Part shown: positions 16,330-16,489 of the stretch, piece after piece
Layout of the letters: each line of letters starts with the position of its first letter
Numbering within the stretch: the stretch's first letter is position 1
NCBI GenBank assembly: GCA_001017865.1
Contig: LATQ01000135.1
Location: 1-16,489, forward strand
DNA length: 16,489 nt
Reading direction: 5' to 3'
From: Rhodococcus sp. IITR03
GTDB taxonomy: Bacteria > Actinomycetota > Actinomycetes > Mycobacteriales > Mycobacteriaceae
Program-made: the position numbers and the translations under genes
The notes under the pieces: model-generated
The model's database searches: none
What the model saw: the letters and a program-made list of their open reading frames with translations, nothing else
Told to the model about the DNA's origin: nothing

Positions 16330-16361
16330 ACTCTAAACCTCTACTTTAGAGTTAGGTAGAG
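16330..16361. promoter_or_regulatory. Interlocked palindromic operator upstream of the last gene
   Basis: ACTCTAAA (16330-16337) and TTTAGAGT (16345-16352) form a perfect 8-bp dyad with a 7-nt spacer. A second dyad, CTCTAC (16339-16344) and GTAGAG (16356-16361) with an 11-nt spacer, interlocks with it. The island is AT-rich in a GC-rich context and ends 39 nt before ATG 16401. TAGAGT (16347-16352) could serve as a -10 box inside the operator. Size and symmetry fit a Fur-, MarR- or TetR-type repressor site; I cannot name the regulator. Confidence 0.6.
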
Positions 16362-16400
16362 CCCGTCCGGGTGTCACGACCCACAGGAGGAGAACCCCAC

Positions 16401-16489
16401 ATGAGCCGCAGACACCGCAATCGGATGCGTCGCATCTCGCCGCGCCAGCCTGACCGTCGCCGCAGCCTGCAGCTTCCGGCCGTCGCCGT
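16401..16489 (+). CDS. Start of an unidentified gene (3' truncated)
   Basis: ATG 16401 has GGAGGAG 8 nt upstream and sits behind the palindromic operator. The first codons give MSRRHRNRMRRIS. As written, the frame then stays very arginine-rich (PRQPDRRRSLQLPAVA), which looks unlike a real protein. If one CG is missing from the CCGCGCC tract near 16438-16444, as at four other places in the window, the frame becomes PRASLTVAAACSFRPSP, and the whole would look like an exported protein with a basic n-region and a short hydrophobic core. I do not recognise the product; only about 30 codons are visible. Confidence 0.5.
   Translation, partial: MSRRHRNRMRRISPRQPDRRRSLQLPAVA

Noticed and set aside
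16330..16361. DtxR/IdeR iron box
   Set aside because: The segment TTAGGTAG resembles part of that motif, but the second half does not fit the 19-bp consensus, while the two dyads explain the sequence better.
1..16489. Programmed ribosomal frameshifting as a widespread mechanism
   Set aside because: The breaks fall at unrelated places in unrelated proteins, without slippery heptamers or a common downstream structure, and need two different step sizes. A consensus error explains all of them.
1..16489. tRNA, rRNA or insertion sequences
   Set aside because: I saw no cloverleaf-like sequence, rRNA segment, transposase motif or terminal inverted repeats in either strand.

Overview
The window is GC-rich DNA from a mycolic-acid-containing actinomycete, most likely Rhodococcus or a close relative (inference). 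The evidence is an antigen-85-type mycolyltransferase, a PlsB plus HAD-PlsC pair that resembles Rv2482c/Rv2483c of M. tuberculosis, an Rv2004c-like APH-AAA protein near a double-domain universal stress protein, frequent GTG starts, and TANNNT boxes directly in front of start codons.

Layout. 1-417 (+): 3' part of an Asp/Glu/hydantoin racemase. 442-875 (+): ElaA-type acetyltransferase, converging on a short-chain dehydrogenase (927-1794, -) that overlaps a secreted mycolyltransferase (1784-2779, -). 2949-4401 (+): RluA-family pseudouridine synthase and an SRPBCC/AHSA1 protein. 4448-4992 (-): flavodoxin-like protein, divergent from a CYTH-CHAD protein (5157-6686, +), followed by a tandem UspA protein (6835-7727, +). 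A perfect hairpin separates this from a converging APH-AAA kinase protein (7798-9277, -). 9495-14440 (+): a phospholipid block of glycerol-3-phosphate acyltransferase PlsB, HAD-phosphatase/PlsC and a YbhN/LPG-synthase-type membrane protein. 14525-16231 (+): a MetP-like NSS transporter with a 35-residue MetS-like small subunit. The window ends in the start of an unidentified gene behind an AT-rich double palindrome.

The most striking property is that almost every gene is frame-broken in this sequence. I count 18 well-supported breaks and 2 tentative ones. Every one is explained by loss of 1 base next to a G or C (usually in a short G/C run) or of one CG from a CGCGCG tract, and none needs an insertion. 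Conserved family motifs continue across each break, so I read these as consensus-sequence errors in intact genes, not pseudogenes or programmed frameshifts. Gene extents below span the breaks; only the mycolyltransferase is a full-length gene readable without correction.

Candidate biology: (i) a hypoxia/dormancy-type group (flavodoxin, CYTH-CHAD, Usp, APH-AAA) with two DosR-like boxes, (ii) three tandem 23-bp dyad repeats between the APH-AAA gene and plsB, and (iii) interlocked palindromes before the last gene. Stretches over 300 bp without a gene: none; the longest gap is 9278-9494.
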